Origin: Arthrobacter endolithicus
GTDB lineage: Bacteria > Actinomycetota > Actinomycetes > Actinomycetales > Micrococcaceae
Reading direction: 5' to 3'
NCBI RefSeq assembly: GCF_026627425.1
Contig: NZ_JAPNLH010000002.1
Span: forward strand, 124,001-188,000
DNA: 64,000 nt
A program made the position numbers and the translations under genes. Positions 31,417-41,714 of this stretch are shown piece after piece (the stretch's first letter is position 1; each line of letters begins with the position of its first letter). A model generated the notes under the pieces. It did not search any database and was not told where the DNA came from. It was given only the letters and a program-made list of their open reading frames with translations.

Positions 31417-33189
31417 TCAGCTTGCGGGCTTGACCTCGGGCTTGAAGTCGACGCCGGCTTCCTTGCGCTGCTGGGCGGTGATCGGGGCAGGAGCGGCAGT
31501 CAAGGGATCGTAGCCGCCGCCGGACTTCGGGAAAGCAATGACGTCGCGGATCGAATCGGCACCGGCGAGCAGCGACACGGCACGGTCCCAGCCGATGGCA
31601 ATTCCGCCATGCGGCGGTGCTCCGAATTTGAATCCGTCCAGCAGGAAACCGAACTTTTCCTGGGCTTCTTCGGGAGAGAGCCCCATGACCTCGAAGACCC
31701 GTTCCTGAATGTCACGGCGATGAATACGGATGGAGCCGCCACCAATCTCGTTTCCATTACAGACGATGTCGTAGGCATATGCCAATGCGGCCTGCGGATC
31801 AGTGTCGAAGGTGTCCATGAACTCCGGCTTGGGAGACGTGAAGGCATGGTGCACGGCCGTCCATGCGCCGCCGGAGATGGCCACATCCCCGGATGCCTCT
31901 GCCGTTGCCGCGGATTCGAACATCGGTGCGTCCACGATCCAGACGAACGCCCAGTCTGCTGGGTTAATCAGTCCGGTCCGGTGCCCGATCTCCACGCGCG
32001 CCGAGCCCAGCAGTGCCCGGGAGGGCCCCACTTCTCCGGCGGCGAAGAAAATGCAGTCTCCGGGCTTCGCCCCCACTGCCTCCGCCAGGCCGGCCCGCTC
32101 CGCATCGGTGAGGTTCTTTGCCACCGGACCGGTCAGTTCGCCGTCGTCCTTGAACAAAACGTAAGCCAGGCCCCTGGCGCCGCGCTGTTTGGCCCATTCC
32201 TGCCACGCGTCCAGCGTCCGCCGCGGCTGCGAGGCCCCGCCGGGCATCACGACGGCGCCAACGTAGGGAGCCTTGAAGACGCCGAAGTCCGTGTCCTTAA
32301 AGAAGTCCGTCAGCTCGGTCAGCTCGAGGCCAAACCGCAGATCCGGCTTGTCCGAGCCGTACTTCTCCATCGCGTGCCAGTACGTCATCCGCTGGATCGG
32401 CAGCGGAATTTCCACGTCGATCAGCTTCCAAAGCGCCGATACGATGCTCTCTCCCAGTGCGATGATGTCATCCTGGTCCACGAAACTGGCCTCGACGTCC
32501 AGCTGGGTGAATTCCGGCTGCCGGTCCGCGCGGAAATCCTCGTCGCGGTAGCAGCGGGCAATCTGGTAGTACTTCTCGAATCCGCCCACCTGTAGCAGCT
32601 GCTTGAACAGCTGGGGCGACTGCGGCAGGGCGTACCAGGATCCTGGAGCCAATCGGGCCGGGACTACGAAGTCACGCGCACCCTCCGGCGTGGAGCGGGT
32701 GAGCGTGGGGGTTTCGATTTCGACGTAGCCCTGCTCGTGCAACAGGTTCCGGGCCACGCGGTTAGCTTCGCTGCGCAGGCGCAGGTTCCGCTGCATATTC
32801 GGCCGGCGCAGATCCAGGTAGCGGTGCTTGAGCCTGGCTTCCTCGCCCACTTCGACGTGCTCGTCAACCTGGAACGGCAACGGTGCCGCCTCGTTGAGCA
32901 CCGTCACCGTGTCAGCGATGACTTCGATGTCCCCGCTGGCAAGATTGGGGTTCTCGTTGCCCTCCGGGCGCTGCTGAACGGTCCCGGTGATCTGCAGCAC
33001 GTACTCATTGCGCAGTGCGTGGAAAACCTCTTCCTCACGCACCACGATCTGGGCAATTCCGGATTCATCCCGCAGATCCAGGAACGCAACGCCACCATGA
33101 TCCCGACGTCGGGCAACCCAACCGGAGAGGGTTACAGTTTGTCCGATGTGCTCGGCCCGCAAGGAGCCAAGGTCATGTGTGCGCAGCAC
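31417..33189 (-). CDS. aspS: aspartate-tRNA ligase (probably non-discriminating)
   Basis: Class II synthetase of the bacterial type with 590 residues. The N-terminal OB anticodon-binding domain has [19 protein letters not shown]. The catalytic core has [20 protein letters not shown] and [20 protein letters not shown] (motif 2), then the GAD insertion, and [15 protein letters not shown] is motif 3. His31 in RRDHGG is the residue associated with enzymes that charge both tRNA-Asp and tRNA-Asn, with GatCAB finishing Asn-tRNA. The latter is inference. Confidence 0.96.
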   Translation of the reverse strand: MLRTHDLGSLRAEHIGQTVTLSGWVARRRDHGGVAFLDLRDESGIAQIVVREEEVFHALRNEYVLQITGTVQQRPEGNENPNLASGDIEVIADTVTVLNEAAPLPFQVDEHVEVGEEARLKHRYLDLRRPNMQRNLRLRSEANRVARNLLHEQGYVEIETPTLTRSTPEGARDFVVPARLAPGSWYALPQSPQLFKQLLQVGGFEKYYQIARCYRDEDFRADRQPEFTQLDVEASFVDQDDIIALGESIVSALWKLIDVEIPLPIQRMTYWHAMEKYGSDKPDLRFGLELTELTDFFKDTDFGVFKAPYVGAVVMPGGASQPRRTLDAWQEWAKQRGARGLAYVLFKDDGELTGPVAKNLTDAERAGLAEAVGAKPGDCIFFAAGEVGPSRALLGSARVEIGHRTGLINPADWAFVWIVDAPMFESAATAEASGDVAISGGAWTAVHHAFTSPKPEFMDTFDTDPQAALAYAYDIVCNGNEIGGGSIRIHRRDIQERVFEVMGLSPEEAQEKFGFLLDGFKFGAPPHGGIAIGWDRAVSLLAGADSIRDVIAFPKSGGGYDPLTAAPAPITAQQRKEAGVDFKPEVKPAS

Positions 33190-33344
33190 AGCATTCCTTT
33201 CAATGGTTGGGCCGTAGAAATCCAGCGTTCAACTCTTCTGCGGTCCAAGGGCAATTGCCGATGATAAGTAGGTTATGGCGAAGCGAGACTCCGGCCGTCT
33301 TAGAGTTTACCGTTGAATGCGCTGGCCTCCGCGTCGGCCCCATT

Positions 33345-33412
33345 TCCCAACGGGGTAGCAGCAACTGCAGCCAAATCGCGGAAGGTGTGCCGCTGCTGCT
33401 ACCTAGTTGGGA
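33345..33412 (-). terminator. long stem-loop directly after hisS
   Basis: TCCCAAC (33345-33351) pairs with GTTGGGA (33406-33412), and after a two-base mismatch GGTAGCAGCA pairs with TGCTGCTACC, giving 17 pairs around a loop of about 30 bases. It begins immediately after the hisS stop. There is no T-run, so it could be a terminator, a processing site or a small structured RNA. Confidence 0.5.
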
Positions 33413-34780
33413 TCAGAGGGCGGGAGGGGCGACGGCGACGCTCGGCTGAAGGTCCTCGGTCGGCGGTGCCCAGCTGGCCGGGTCCGCCGCCGCTTGGTCA
33501 CCGCTGCGGATGTCCTTGACTTGGTGGCTGCCATCCTCGGCGGTAAACCAGACGAACGGTATGCCCCGGCGGTCCGCATATTTGATTTGCTTGCCGAACT
33601 TCTCTGCTTTGGCCGCCACCTCTGTGGCAATTCCCCGATCGCGCAGCACCGAGGCGACATCCTGGGCCTGCGGCCAGCTGTCATCATTAGCGAGAGTTAT
33701 CAGAACTGCCGTAGGAACACTGCGTGAGGCAACGGCAAGCTGCTGCCCCACAATGCGCGATACCAGCCGAGTGACTCCGATGGACAACCCCACACCGGGA
33801 AAGCTCCTATTGCCTTTCACGGCCAGCGACTCGTAACGGCCGCCGGAGCAAATTGAGCCAAGGTTTTCGTGCCCCACCAGCACCGTCTCGTAAACCGTTC
33901 CGGTGTAATAATCCAGACCGCGGGCAATGCTCAGGTCCGCCTCGACGGAACCGGGAGCGCGCAAGGCTGCGGCGGAGACCACCTGCTGCAATTCGCTGAG
34001 CCCTTGTTCGAGCAGTTCGTTAGTGATTCCCAGGGCGCGGACCTGCCCTACAAAGGACGTATCCTCGGTCCGGATCGAGGCCAGCGCCAGCGCTGCCCGT
34101 GCCTGGCTGTCCGTGGCGCCGAGCTCGGCCTTAAGCAGGCCCGCGACAGCCTCGGCGCCGATCTTGTCCAGCTTGTCGATGCTGCGCAGCACTCCGGCGG
34201 TGTCCGCCAGCCCGATCCCGCGGTAGAACCCCTCGGCCAGCCGCCGATTGTTCACCCGCAGTTTAAAGGCCGGAATTGGCAGGGCGGACAGTGCCTCCAC
34301 GATCACCAGCGCCAGCTCAACGTCGTAGCGGAAGGGCAGCTCGCCGTCGGCCACCACATCAATGTCCGCCTGGGTAAACTCACGGGCCCGGCCGTCCTGG
34401 GGCCGCTCCCCGCGCCAAACCTTCTGAATCTGGTAGCGCCGGAATGGGAACGCGAGGTAGCCGGCGTTTTCCACTACATAGCGGGCAAACGGGACGGTCA
34501 GATCGAAGTGCAGGGCCAGCGCGGCATCTGCTTTGGCGTCCGATGTGGATTTGGCGTCGGCACCGGGCTCCTCTTCCTGCAGCCGGCTTAGCCGGTACAC
34601 CTCCTTGTCGATCTCCCCCTTGCGCAGCAGCTGACCGACGGTTTCCACGGCCCGGGTTTCAATCGAGGAAAACCCATGCAGTTCGAAGGTGCGCCGCAGG
34701 GTGTCCAGCACGTGGAGTTCCACCAGCCGTTCCTGTGGCAGCCACTCGGGGAAACCGGACAGTGAGGCGTTGCGTGCCAT
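33413..34780 (-). CDS. hisS: histidine-tRNA ligase
   Basis: Class II synthetase, 455 residues. Motif 2 is in YQIQKVWRGERPQDGRAREFTQADID, the histidine-specific motif is ARGLDYYTGTVYET, and a C-terminal anticodon domain begins near residue 365. The N-terminus FPEWLPQERLVELHVLDTLRRTFELHGFSSIETRA is the actinobacterial form. The ATG has GAGGAGAG upstream. About 220 bases separate it from aspS, so aspS probably has its own promoter. Confidence 0.96.
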   Translation of the reverse strand: MARNASLSGFPEWLPQERLVELHVLDTLRRTFELHGFSSIETRAVETVGQLLRKGEIDKEVYRLSRLQEEEPGADAKSTSDAKADAALALHFDLTVPFARYVVENAGYLAFPFRRYQIQKVWRGERPQDGRAREFTQADIDVVADGELPFRYDVELALVIVEALSALPIPAFKLRVNNRRLAEGFYRGIGLADTAGVLRSIDKLDKIGAEAVAGLLKAELGATDSQARAALALASIRTEDTSFVGQVRALGITNELLEQGLSELQQVVSAAALRAPGSVEADLSIARGLDYYTGTVYETVLVGHENLGSICSGGRYESLAVKGNRSFPGVGLSIGVTRLVSRIVGQQLAVASRSVPTAVLITLANDDSWPQAQDVASVLRDRGIATEVAAKAEKFGKQIKYADRRGIPFVWFTAEDGSHQVKDIRSGDQAAADPASWAPPTEDLQPSVAVAPPAL

Positions 34781-34968
34781 GGGTGAAGCTCTCCTCTTCG
34801 AAACGGACGAAGCCGGTCAATAACCGCCAAGCACAGCGGTTTATCAGGGTCTTCTACGATTTTCGCGACAGCTACATGGGTACACTGTCTGCGGCAGCCA
34901 TTTTATCCGGTTCAGCGGCGCCCCACCCAACCACGGGCAAAAATTGGATTCACAAGGAGAGCAGAACT

Positions 34969-35784
34969 GTGCCGAGCACCAACCGTGACGCGCGCGAGCA
35001 AAAACGCCGTATCTCCAGCATGGAAGCCAAACGCAGCCTCCGGGAGCAGCAGGCGAAACGCCGGAAGCGGGACAACGTCGCCGCCGCAGTGGCAATCGTT
35101 GCCGTCGTCGTGCTTGCCGTTGTGCTGCAGCTGACGGTCTTCAGTCACAATCCGACGGCGGATCAGACCGCCGCCGTCCAGGCTCCACTCGATTCCAGCC
35201 CGTCGCCATCGGCACCGGCGTCTGCCGGCGCCACCAGCTCTGCAGCCCAGACGAACTCCCCCGGCGTTCCGCCGGCTTCTGCCGCTGCCGGGAAGACATT
35301 CACCGGCTCACTGAGCCTCAACGGCGCCCCCATGGGCGTTGAGATCGATGGCACAAAGGCTCCGCAGGCCGCGGCGGTCTTCAAATCCCTCGCGGATGAA
35401 GGCTTCTTCAAGGGCCTGTCCTGCCACCGGCTGACCGATGCCAATAATTTCGGCGTCCTGCAGTGCGGGTCAAAGGCCGGGGACGGCGCCGGCGACCCCG
35501 CGTATCAGTGGGGCCCGGTGGAAAACTCTCCGGCCGACGGCAAATATCCAGCCGGGACGATCGCAGTAGCCCGCGGCAGCAGCACCTACAGCAACGGGAC
35601 GCAGTTCTTCATTGTGTATAAGGACACCGTTCTTCCGCAGACCGATGGTGGCTACACGATCATGGGCAAGGTGACCTCGGGCCTTGATGTGGTGCAGAAG
35701 ATTGCGGCTGCCGGCATCACCGGCGGCTCGACCGATGGGGCCCCCGTGACGCCTGTAACGATAGACTCGTTTACGCTCAAGTAA
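34969..35784 (+). CDS. membrane-anchored cyclophilin-type peptidyl-prolyl isomerase
   Basis: Catalyses proline cis-trans isomerisation, probably on the outer face of the membrane. A basic N-terminus (KRSLREQQAKRRKRD) precedes a transmembrane helix at about residues 37-58, then a Ser/Pro/Ala linker to about 108. The cyclophilin domain follows with FKSLADEGFFKGLSCHRL, GTIAVARGSSTYSNGTQFFI and IMGKVTSGLDVV. The long open frame continues upstream over hisS, but the GTG at 34969 has AAGGAGA at nine bases and gives 271 residues. Such a gene commonly lies between hisS and rel in this group. Confidence 0.92.
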   Translation: MPSTNRDAREQKRRISSMEAKRSLREQQAKRRKRDNVAAAVAIVAVVVLAVVLQLTVFSHNPTADQTAAVQAPLDSSPSPSAPASAGATSSAAQTNSPGVPPASAAAGKTFTGSLSLNGAPMGVEIDGTKAPQAAAVFKSLADEGFFKGLSCHRLTDANNFGVLQCGSKAGDGAGDPAYQWGPVENSPADGKYPAGTIAVARGSSTYSNGTQFFIVYKDTVLPQTDGGYTIMGKVTSGLDVVQKIAAAGITGGSTDGAPVTPVTIDSFTLK

Positions 35785-35843
35785 ATTGAGCGGCAGTGGC
35801 ATCCAGCAGTGCAAGATAATCCTCCAGCGAAAGACTTTTAGCG

Positions 35844-37469
35844 GTGACAGACAGTCAGCAATCCGACGACATGGCCAGGATCCACCGGGTGGACGAGGCC
35901 GACCAAGCGGCAACTCAGGCGGCGGCCGCCGAGGCTTCAGCACCCGTACCTTCAGCGGCCGAAGCTCCGGAAGCCGAAACTTCAGTGAACGAGGCGCCGG
36001 CAGCGGAGGCGCCCGAAGCCCAAGACCCGGAAGCCGAGGTGCCCGAAGCCGAAACTCCTGCGGCCGAAGAAGCTCCCGCACCCCGAGCGGTTCCGGCTCC
36101 CGCACCTGCTGCACCGCAGATCCCGTCTCCGGCGGCGTTCGCTGCGCGGCCACGCCCGGCAGTGCCGCTCCCCCGCGCCGAGGGGACTGCCCCCGCGCCG
36201 GCGCTGACCGGCATGTCGCTGGCCACCGCCGCCAAGTGGGGGCGGGCCGAAGACGACGGGCACGTCTATGTATTCATCGACGGCGAAGAACATCCCGTTG
36301 GGCAGTATCCCGGTGCCAGCACCGATGAGGCGCTGTCGTACTTCGCACGGAAATTCGACGACGTCACAGCGGCGATCACGCTGCTGGAGCAGCGGGTGGA
36401 AGCGAAGGCGCCTTCTGCCGACATGCACAAAACCGTTGGGCACTTGCGGGAGCAGTTAGCCGAGCGTAATGCGGTGGGAGATATCCGCGCCGCCGAACAG
36501 CGTCTGGACTCCTTGGACCTAGGCATCAAGGCCCTGGAAGCGGCCGAACGCGCCGAGCATCAGGCCGCGCGCGCAATGGAGCTCAAATCCCGGGAAGCAA
36601 TAGTTTCCGAGGCCGAAGAGATCTCCGCTCAAGACCCGGACGGCATTCAGTGGAAAACCAGCAGCTCCCGGATGAATGAGCTGTTCGAAGCTTGGAAGAC
36701 CGCCCAGAAGAATGGGATGCGTCTTGGGCGTAATACCGAAGAAGCCCTGTGGAAGAGATTCCGCGCGGCCAGAACCGTCTTTGACCGTCACCGCCGCGCG
36801 TATTTCTCGGCACTGGACAGCAATAACTCCGCGGCCAAAACCGTCAAGGAGAACATCATTGCGGAGGCGGAGGCCTTGTCCAGCTCCACTGACTGGGGTC
36901 ATGCCGCCGCTGAATACCGCCGTTTGATGGATAAGTGGAAGGCATCGCCGCGGGCCAGCCGCAAGGACGACGATGCACTTTGGGCCCGTTTCCGCGGTGC
37001 ACAGGACAAGTTTTTCGCTGCCCGCCAGAGCATCAACGAAGAGCTGGATCAGGAATTCGCAGCAAATCTGGTGGTCAAGGAAGCGCTGATCGCCGAGGCG
37101 AAGCAGCTCCTTCCAATCCAGAACCTGGCCGCTGCGAAGAAATCGCTCCAGTCGATTCGTGATCGCTGGGAAGCGGCCGGCAAGGTCCCCCGTACGGATA
37201 TGCAGCGCGTGGAGGCTGGCTTGCGTGTGGTGGAGGACGCCGTGCGCAAGGCCGAGGAGGACAACTGGCGCCGCACCGACCCCGAGGCCAAGGCCCGCAC
37301 CAGCAGCGCCCTCAGCCAGCTCGAAGCCACTATCGCGGCATTGCGTGACGATCTGGCGGCGGCCGAAGCGACCGGAGATCAGCGCAAGCTGAAGAAGGCG
37401 CAGGAGGCTCTGGCAGCACGGGAATTGTGGCTGGAGCAAATCCAGAAGGCCGCCGAAGACTTCGACTGA
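35844..37469 (+). CDS. DUF349 domain-containing protein
   Basis: Protein with an Ala/Glu/Pro-rich disordered N-terminus (about 1-130) and three DUF349 helical repeats (about residues 215-440) with the recurring pattern LWxRFRxAxxxFFxxR, as in WKRFRAARTVFDRHRRAYF and WARFRGAQDKFFAARQ. The C-terminal segment is coiled coil. The function is unknown. The start is a GTG without a strong ribosome binding site. Length 541. Terminated at 37490-37534. Confidence 0.88.
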   Translation: MTDSQQSDDMARIHRVDEADQAATQAAAAEASAPVPSAAEAPEAETSVNEAPAAEAPEAQDPEAEVPEAETPAAEEAPAPRAVPAPAPAAPQIPSPAAFAARPRPAVPLPRAEGTAPAPALTGMSLATAAKWGRAEDDGHVYVFIDGEEHPVGQYPGASTDEALSYFARKFDDVTAAITLLEQRVEAKAPSADMHKTVGHLREQLAERNAVGDIRAAEQRLDSLDLGIKALEAAERAEHQAARAMELKSREAIVSEAEEISAQDPDGIQWKTSSSRMNELFEAWKTAQKNGMRLGRNTEEALWKRFRAARTVFDRHRRAYFSALDSNNSAAKTVKENIIAEAEALSSSTDWGHAAAEYRRLMDKWKASPRASRKDDDALWARFRGAQDKFFAARQSINEELDQEFAANLVVKEALIAEAKQLLPIQNLAAAKKSLQSIRDRWEAAGKVPRTDMQRVEAGLRVVEDAVRKAEEDNWRRTDPEAKARTSSALSQLEATIAALRDDLAAAEATGDQRKLKKAQEALAARELWLEQIQKAAEDFD

Positions 37470-37489
37470 GCAGCACTACCGGCAACGGG

Positions 37490-37534
37490 TCCGCGCGGGG
37501 AGATTTCCACACTTCCTGCGCGGATCTTTTGTTT
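37490..37534 (+). terminator. terminator after the DUF349 gene
   Basis: TCCGCGC (37490-37496) pairs with GCGCGGA (37518-37524), followed by TCTTTTGTTT. It has the form of a standard intrinsic terminator and separates the DUF349 gene from the next plus-strand gene. Confidence 0.75.
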
Positions 37535-37561
37535 GCCGCAGCCTGGTCGCAGACTGGGAAG

Positions 37562-38173
37562 ATGCCTGCACCGAGCTCTTCCCCGCCGTCCGACTGGACG
37601 GGCACAGTACTCTCGCCTGGCCGGCATTTTAGCCGTACGACCCTACGGGCCATGTTTCTGGATTCGATCCTCCTGCCGGTGTTTGGCGATGCCTATGTCC
37701 TGACCGGGACCGCCATCACGCCGGTTCTGCGCGGCCGGGCCCTGGCCCTTGCCACACCCGCCAACCTCGCCGGCCGCGGGATCGCGGGCAGGCTGACCGC
37801 TGCCTGGATCTACGGCTGCTCGGGCCCCGGGGCGACCATTACTTTGCTGGTGGACAGCGCGCATCGGGCTGGAGCGCTGCAGCCGGGCAGCGGCTGCACC
37901 CTGCATGAAGTGAAGCTCAGCCGCTTTGATATTGCCGTCATCGGTACTATGCCTGTCACGACACCGCTGCGGACCGCCGTCGACCTCGCCATCCATGTTC
38001 CCGCTGTGGACGCCCTGCCGGCCCTGCGGGCACTCGCCGCAGATCCAGCGCTGAACTGCCCACTTGGTCTCATCCGTCAGGCGCTGCAGTCCTGTCAACG
38101 CGTGCCACATAAGCAGGCCGCACTGGAGCGGATACAGTCGCTGCTGGAGGAACGTATGGATTCTGCCGGCTAA
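37562..38173 (+). CDS. AbiEi-antitoxin-like protein (solitary)
   Basis: About 203 residues. The pattern ITPVLRGRALALATPANLAG, a winged-helix-like AAWIYGCSGP, and MPVTTPLRTAVDLAIHVP (a TPxRTxxDL motif) recalls the C-terminal part of AbiEi-family type IV antitoxins, many of which are orphan genes in Actinobacteria. No AbiEii nucleotidyltransferase toxin gene is adjacent: rel lies convergent on the other side. The open frame begins earlier (37427) but the terminator makes the ATG at 37562 more likely, although its ribosome binding site is poor. Function unproven. Confidence 0.6.
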   Translation: MPAPSSSPPSDWTGTVLSPGRHFSRTTLRAMFLDSILLPVFGDAYVLTGTAITPVLRGRALALATPANLAGRGIAGRLTAAWIYGCSGPGATITLLVDSAHRAGALQPGSGCTLHEVKLSRFDIAVIGTMPVTTPLRTAVDLAIHVPAVDALPALRALAADPALNCPLGLIRQALQSCQRVPHKQAALERIQSLLEERMDSAG

Positions 38174-38186
38174 ACCGCGTTGGCGA

Positions 38187-40571
38187 TTAGACCCGGCGCT
38201 GGGATCCGGTGGTGCGGTAGACGTCAAAGACACCGTCGATGCGCCGAACCGCGCTCAGCACGTGATGCAGGTACTTTGGATCCCCCATTTCAAAAGCGAA
38301 CCGGGAAATGGCAAGCCTGTCGCTGGAGGTGTGGACGCTGGCGGCGAGGATATTGACATGGTTCTCGGAGAGAATCCGGGTCACGTCCGAGAGCAGGCTC
38401 TTGCGGTCCAGGGCCTCGACCTGAATCTCCACGAGGAAGACGCTGGACTGGGTCGGCGCCCACTCCACGTCAACGAGCCGTTCGGGTTCGTTTTTCAGGT
38501 GCACCAGATTCCGGCAGTCTGACCGGTGCACCGAAATGCCCGAGCCCTTCGTGACGAACCCCGCGATCGAATCCGGAGGCACCGGCGTGCAGCAGCGCGC
38601 CAGTTTGACCAGCACATCCCCCATGCCATGAACGATCACGCCGGAGTCCGAGTAGCGTGGCCGGCTCGGCACGCCGGGAGCGGCTATTTCGGCGACTTCG
38701 TCCTCGGCGATGTCGTGGCCGCCGAGGGACTCGACGAGCTTTTCGACGACGGACTGTGCGGATGTGTGGCCGTCACCGACGGCGGCGTACAGTCCGGTAA
38801 TGTCCACATAGCGGAAATCCTGGGCCACTGCCAGCAGGGCATCGTGGGTCATGAGTCGCTGCAGCGGAAGGTTCTGCTTGCGCATGGCCCGGGTGAGGAG
38901 CTCTTTGCCCTTTTCAACGGCTTCTTCACGGCGTTCTTTGCTGAACCATTGGCGGATTTTGTTCCGGGCCCGCGGGCTCTTAACGAAGTTCTGCCAATCC
39001 TGGCTGGGGCCGGCGCCCTCGGCCTTGGAGGTAAAGATCTCCACCCAGTCACCGTGGTTCAGTTCGCTGTTGAGCGGAATCAGCTTGCCGTTGACCCTGG
39101 CGCCGATGGTACGGTGGCCCACCTCGGTGTGTACGGCATAGGCAAAGTCCACCGGTGTGGACCCGGCCGGCAGCGCCATGACCTCGCCCTTGGGCGTGAA
39201 AACAAAGACTTCCCGGGCGTTCATTTCAAACCGCAGGGAATCAAGGAACTCACCCGGATCCCGGGTTTCCTGCTGCCAGTCCACCAACGTCCGCAGCCAG
39301 GTCATGTCGTCGCCGGCCGCGGTGGCGGCCGGACCGCCCTTAGGCTGGTTCTTATACTTCCAATGCGCCGCAACGCCGTACTCGGCGCGCTGATGCATTT
39401 CCAAGGTACGGATTTGGATCTCCACGGGCTTACCGTCCGGGCCGATCACGGTGGTGTGCAGGGACTGGTACATATTGAACTTGGGCATCGCAATGTAGTC
39501 TTTGAACCGGCCGGGCAGCGGGCTCCAGCGCGCATGCATCTGCCCCAGCGCGGCATAACAGTCCTTGACCGAGTCGACAAGGATCCGCACGCCCATCAGG
39601 TCGTTAATATCGTCAAAGTCCTTGTCGCGGACAATCATCTTTTGGTAGATGGAATAGTAGTGCTTGGGCCGGCCGGTAATATTGGCATGGATCTTGGCCG
39701 TCCGCAGGTCCTCGGTGATCTGGTTGCGGATGACCGCCAGGGACTTTTCCCGCTCTGGGGTCCTGTCCCCGACCATCCGCACGATCTCGTCGTAGACCTT
39801 CGGATAAAGTGCGGCGAAGGAAAGATCTTCAAGTTCCCACTTGATCGTATTCATGCCCAGCCGGTGGGCCAACGGAGCAAAAATTTCCAGCGTCTCCCTG
39901 GCCTTGCGGCCCGAAGATTCGGCAGACACGAAGCGCCAGGTCCGTGCGTTATGCAGGCGGTCCGCCAGTTTGATCACCAGCACCCGGATGTCCTTGGCCA
40001 TCGCCACGACCATCTTGCGCACCGTTTCGGCCTGCGCGGACTCACCAAAGGTGACCTTGTCCAGCTTGGTGACACCGTCAACCAGCGTGGCCACCTCGTC
40101 ACCGAATTCCTGGCGGAGCTGATCGAGCGTGTAAGGCGTGTCCTCCACGGTGTCGTGCAGCAGGGCCGCGGCGAGGGTAGTCCCGGACATGCCCAGCTCA
40201 CCCAAAATGGTGGCGACGGCCACCGGATGCGTAATGTACGGGTCTCCGCTCTTGCGCTTCTGTCCCTGGTGGCTCCGCTCCGCAACGACGAACGCACGCT
40301 GGATGAGGTCAAAATCCTCTTTCGGGTTATTGGCCCGTACGGTGCGCAGCAGCGGTTCCAGGATCGGGGAATAGCCGCTGCTCCCACGTCCGGTCAAGCG
40401 GGCTAAACGAGCCCGGGTACGCTCCCGCCGACCAGGGAACGTCGGGCGCAGTTCCGCAGGACTTTGACCGGCCTGCCGGACTGCCGCGGCCGCGGGCGTT
40501 ACCGCCGGCTGCTGTGGCTCCGGAACAGCCGGTTCCACCACCTTGCCGGTCGCGCCGCCCTGCTCGTTCAC
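38187..40571 (-). CDS. rel: bifunctional (p)ppGpp synthetase/hydrolase Rel
   Basis: Makes and degrades (p)ppGpp in the stringent response. Order: HD hydrolase with [12 protein letters not shown] near residue 138, synthetase with [20 protein letters not shown] near 357, TGS domain ([22 protein letters not shown]), zinc-finger-like region with [14 protein letters not shown], and C-terminal ACT domain. All catalytic blocks are intact, so it is bifunctional. Length 794, with a Pro/Ala-rich N-terminal tail. It is convergent with the AbiEi-like gene. Confidence 0.97.
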   Translation of the reverse strand: MNEQGGATGKVVEPAVPEPQQPAVTPAAAAVRQAGQSPAELRPTFPGRRERTRARLARLTGRGSSGYSPILEPLLRTVRANNPKEDFDLIQRAFVVAERSHQGQKRKSGDPYITHPVAVATILGELGMSGTTLAAALLHDTVEDTPYTLDQLRQEFGDEVATLVDGVTKLDKVTFGESAQAETVRKMVVAMAKDIRVLVIKLADRLHNARTWRFVSAESSGRKARETLEIFAPLAHRLGMNTIKWELEDLSFAALYPKVYDEIVRMVGDRTPEREKSLAVIRNQITEDLRTAKIHANITGRPKHYYSIYQKMIVRDKDFDDINDLMGVRILVDSVKDCYAALGQMHARWSPLPGRFKDYIAMPKFNMYQSLHTTVIGPDGKPVEIQIRTLEMHQRAEYGVAAHWKYKNQPKGGPAATAAGDDMTWLRTLVDWQQETRDPGEFLDSLRFEMNAREVFVFTPKGEVMALPAGSTPVDFAYAVHTEVGHRTIGARVNGKLIPLNSELNHGDWVEIFTSKAEGAGPSQDWQNFVKSPRARNKIRQWFSKERREEAVEKGKELLTRAMRKQNLPLQRLMTHDALLAVAQDFRYVDITGLYAAVGDGHTSAQSVVEKLVESLGGHDIAEDEVAEIAAPGVPSRPRYSDSGVIVHGMGDVLVKLARCCTPVPPDSIAGFVTKGSGISVHRSDCRNLVHLKNEPERLVDVEWAPTQSSVFLVEIQVEALDRKSLLSDVTRILSENHVNILAASVHTSSDRLAISRFAFEMGDPKYLHHVLSAVRRIDGVFDVYRTTGSQRRV

Positions 40572-40688
40572 TGCCGTGTCCCTCTCCGTGGGCCAATTCT
40601 CCTCCGTTCCGCTGGTGACGAACCGTCGAAAATGGATTCCTATTATTCTAAACCCCGCCCGATCGCTGCGATGCCGGCCTGCGAGGGG

Positions 40689-41714
40689 CTAAGCAGTGAC
40701 CGCTGAGGAATTGTCGCGCTCGGTCTGGGCCGCTTTTTCAGCCGCCCGACGCTGGGATACCCGTTTGGCCTGCTTCACCAGCGACGGCTCATGCATCCGC
40801 AGCCACGCGTACATCGGAGCTGCAATGAAGACGGTGGAGAAGGTGCTGACAATAATGCCGATGAACAGCGCGAGCGACAGATCCCGCAGGGTTCCCGCGC
40901 CGAGCAGGAAGGCCCCGATAAAGAGCACCGACGCAACCGGGAGAACGGCAACCATCATCGTGTTGATGGAGCGCACCAGTGTCTGGTTTACGGCCAGATT
41001 AACTTCCTCGGCAAAGGTGCGGCGCGTGGAACTCTCCACATCTGACGTATTTTCCCGGATTTTGTCAAAGACCACCACGGTGTCATACAGCGAGTAGCTC
41101 AAAATCGTCAGAAAGCCGATAATAGCTGACGGCGTCACCTCGAAATCGCTGGCTGAGTAAAGTCCCGCCGTGGTAAACATCACCACCAGCAGGCCTATAA
41201 TCGCAGCCACGGACATACGCCAGGTACGGAAGTACAACGCCATCAGCAGCGTAGCCAGCAGCACGAAGACGATCAACCCGAGGACGGCCTGCTTGGTCAC
41301 GTCCGCCCCCCAGGTGGGGCCGACGAAGGTCGAGGTGACATGATCCTCGTTGACCCCGTACGCCTTGATCAGCGCTGCCTTGACCTTGATGGTCTCATCG
41401 TCGGTTAGCTTGTCCGTCTGGATCCGCATAGTGTTACCGGCGATATTGGCAACCCGCGGCACGGTGCCCGGGACAATGTCCGTCACGGCACGCTCGCCGA
41501 TGCCCGCATCCGTGTGCTGCACATTCGAGACAGTGAATTCCGAGCCGCCGCGGAAGTCGATCCCCAGATTGAACCCCCCGCGGATAATCGGCATCAGGAT
41601 CGAAAGAATTACTACTACGGCCGCAATGCTGAACCAGATCTTGCGTCTGCCGACGAAGTTGTACGAGCGCTTGCCCGTGTAGAGCTCATTGCCGAAGGTG
41701 GCGAAACTGGTCAT
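40689..41714 (-). CDS. secF: protein translocase subunit SecF
   Basis: Membrane partner of SecD that uses the proton gradient to support late translocation. Six transmembrane helices are predicted, with the signature GGFNLGIDFRGGSEFTV after the first and IGFLTILSYSLYDTVVVFDKIREN in the SD-SF block. The 341 residues end in a charged tail. The ATG overlaps the secD stop by four bases. Confidence 0.96.
   Translation of the reverse strand: MTSFATFGNELYTGKRSYNFVGRRKIWFSIAAVVVILSILMPIIRGGFNLGIDFRGGSEFTVSNVQHTDAGIGERAVTDIVPGTVPRVANIAGNTMRIQTDKLTDDETIKVKAALIKAYGVNEDHVTSTFVGPTWGADVTKQAVLGLIVFVLLATLLMALYFRTWRMSVAAIIGLLVVMFTTAGLYSASDFEVTPSAIIGFLTILSYSLYDTVVVFDKIRENTSDVESSTRRTFAEEVNLAVNQTLVRSINTMMVAVLPVASVLFIGAFLLGAGTLRDLSLALFIGIIVSTFSTVFIAAPMYAWLRMHEPSLVKQAKRVSQRRAAEKAAQTERDNSSAVTA

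Noticed and set aside
34444-34968. N-terminal extension of the cyclophilin frame over hisS
   Set aside because: A GTG with a good ribosome binding site at 34969 directly precedes the membrane anchor; the extension is antisense to hisS.
38526-40406. 626-codon open frame opposite rel
   Set aside because: No recognisable motif and full overlap with an intact Rel.
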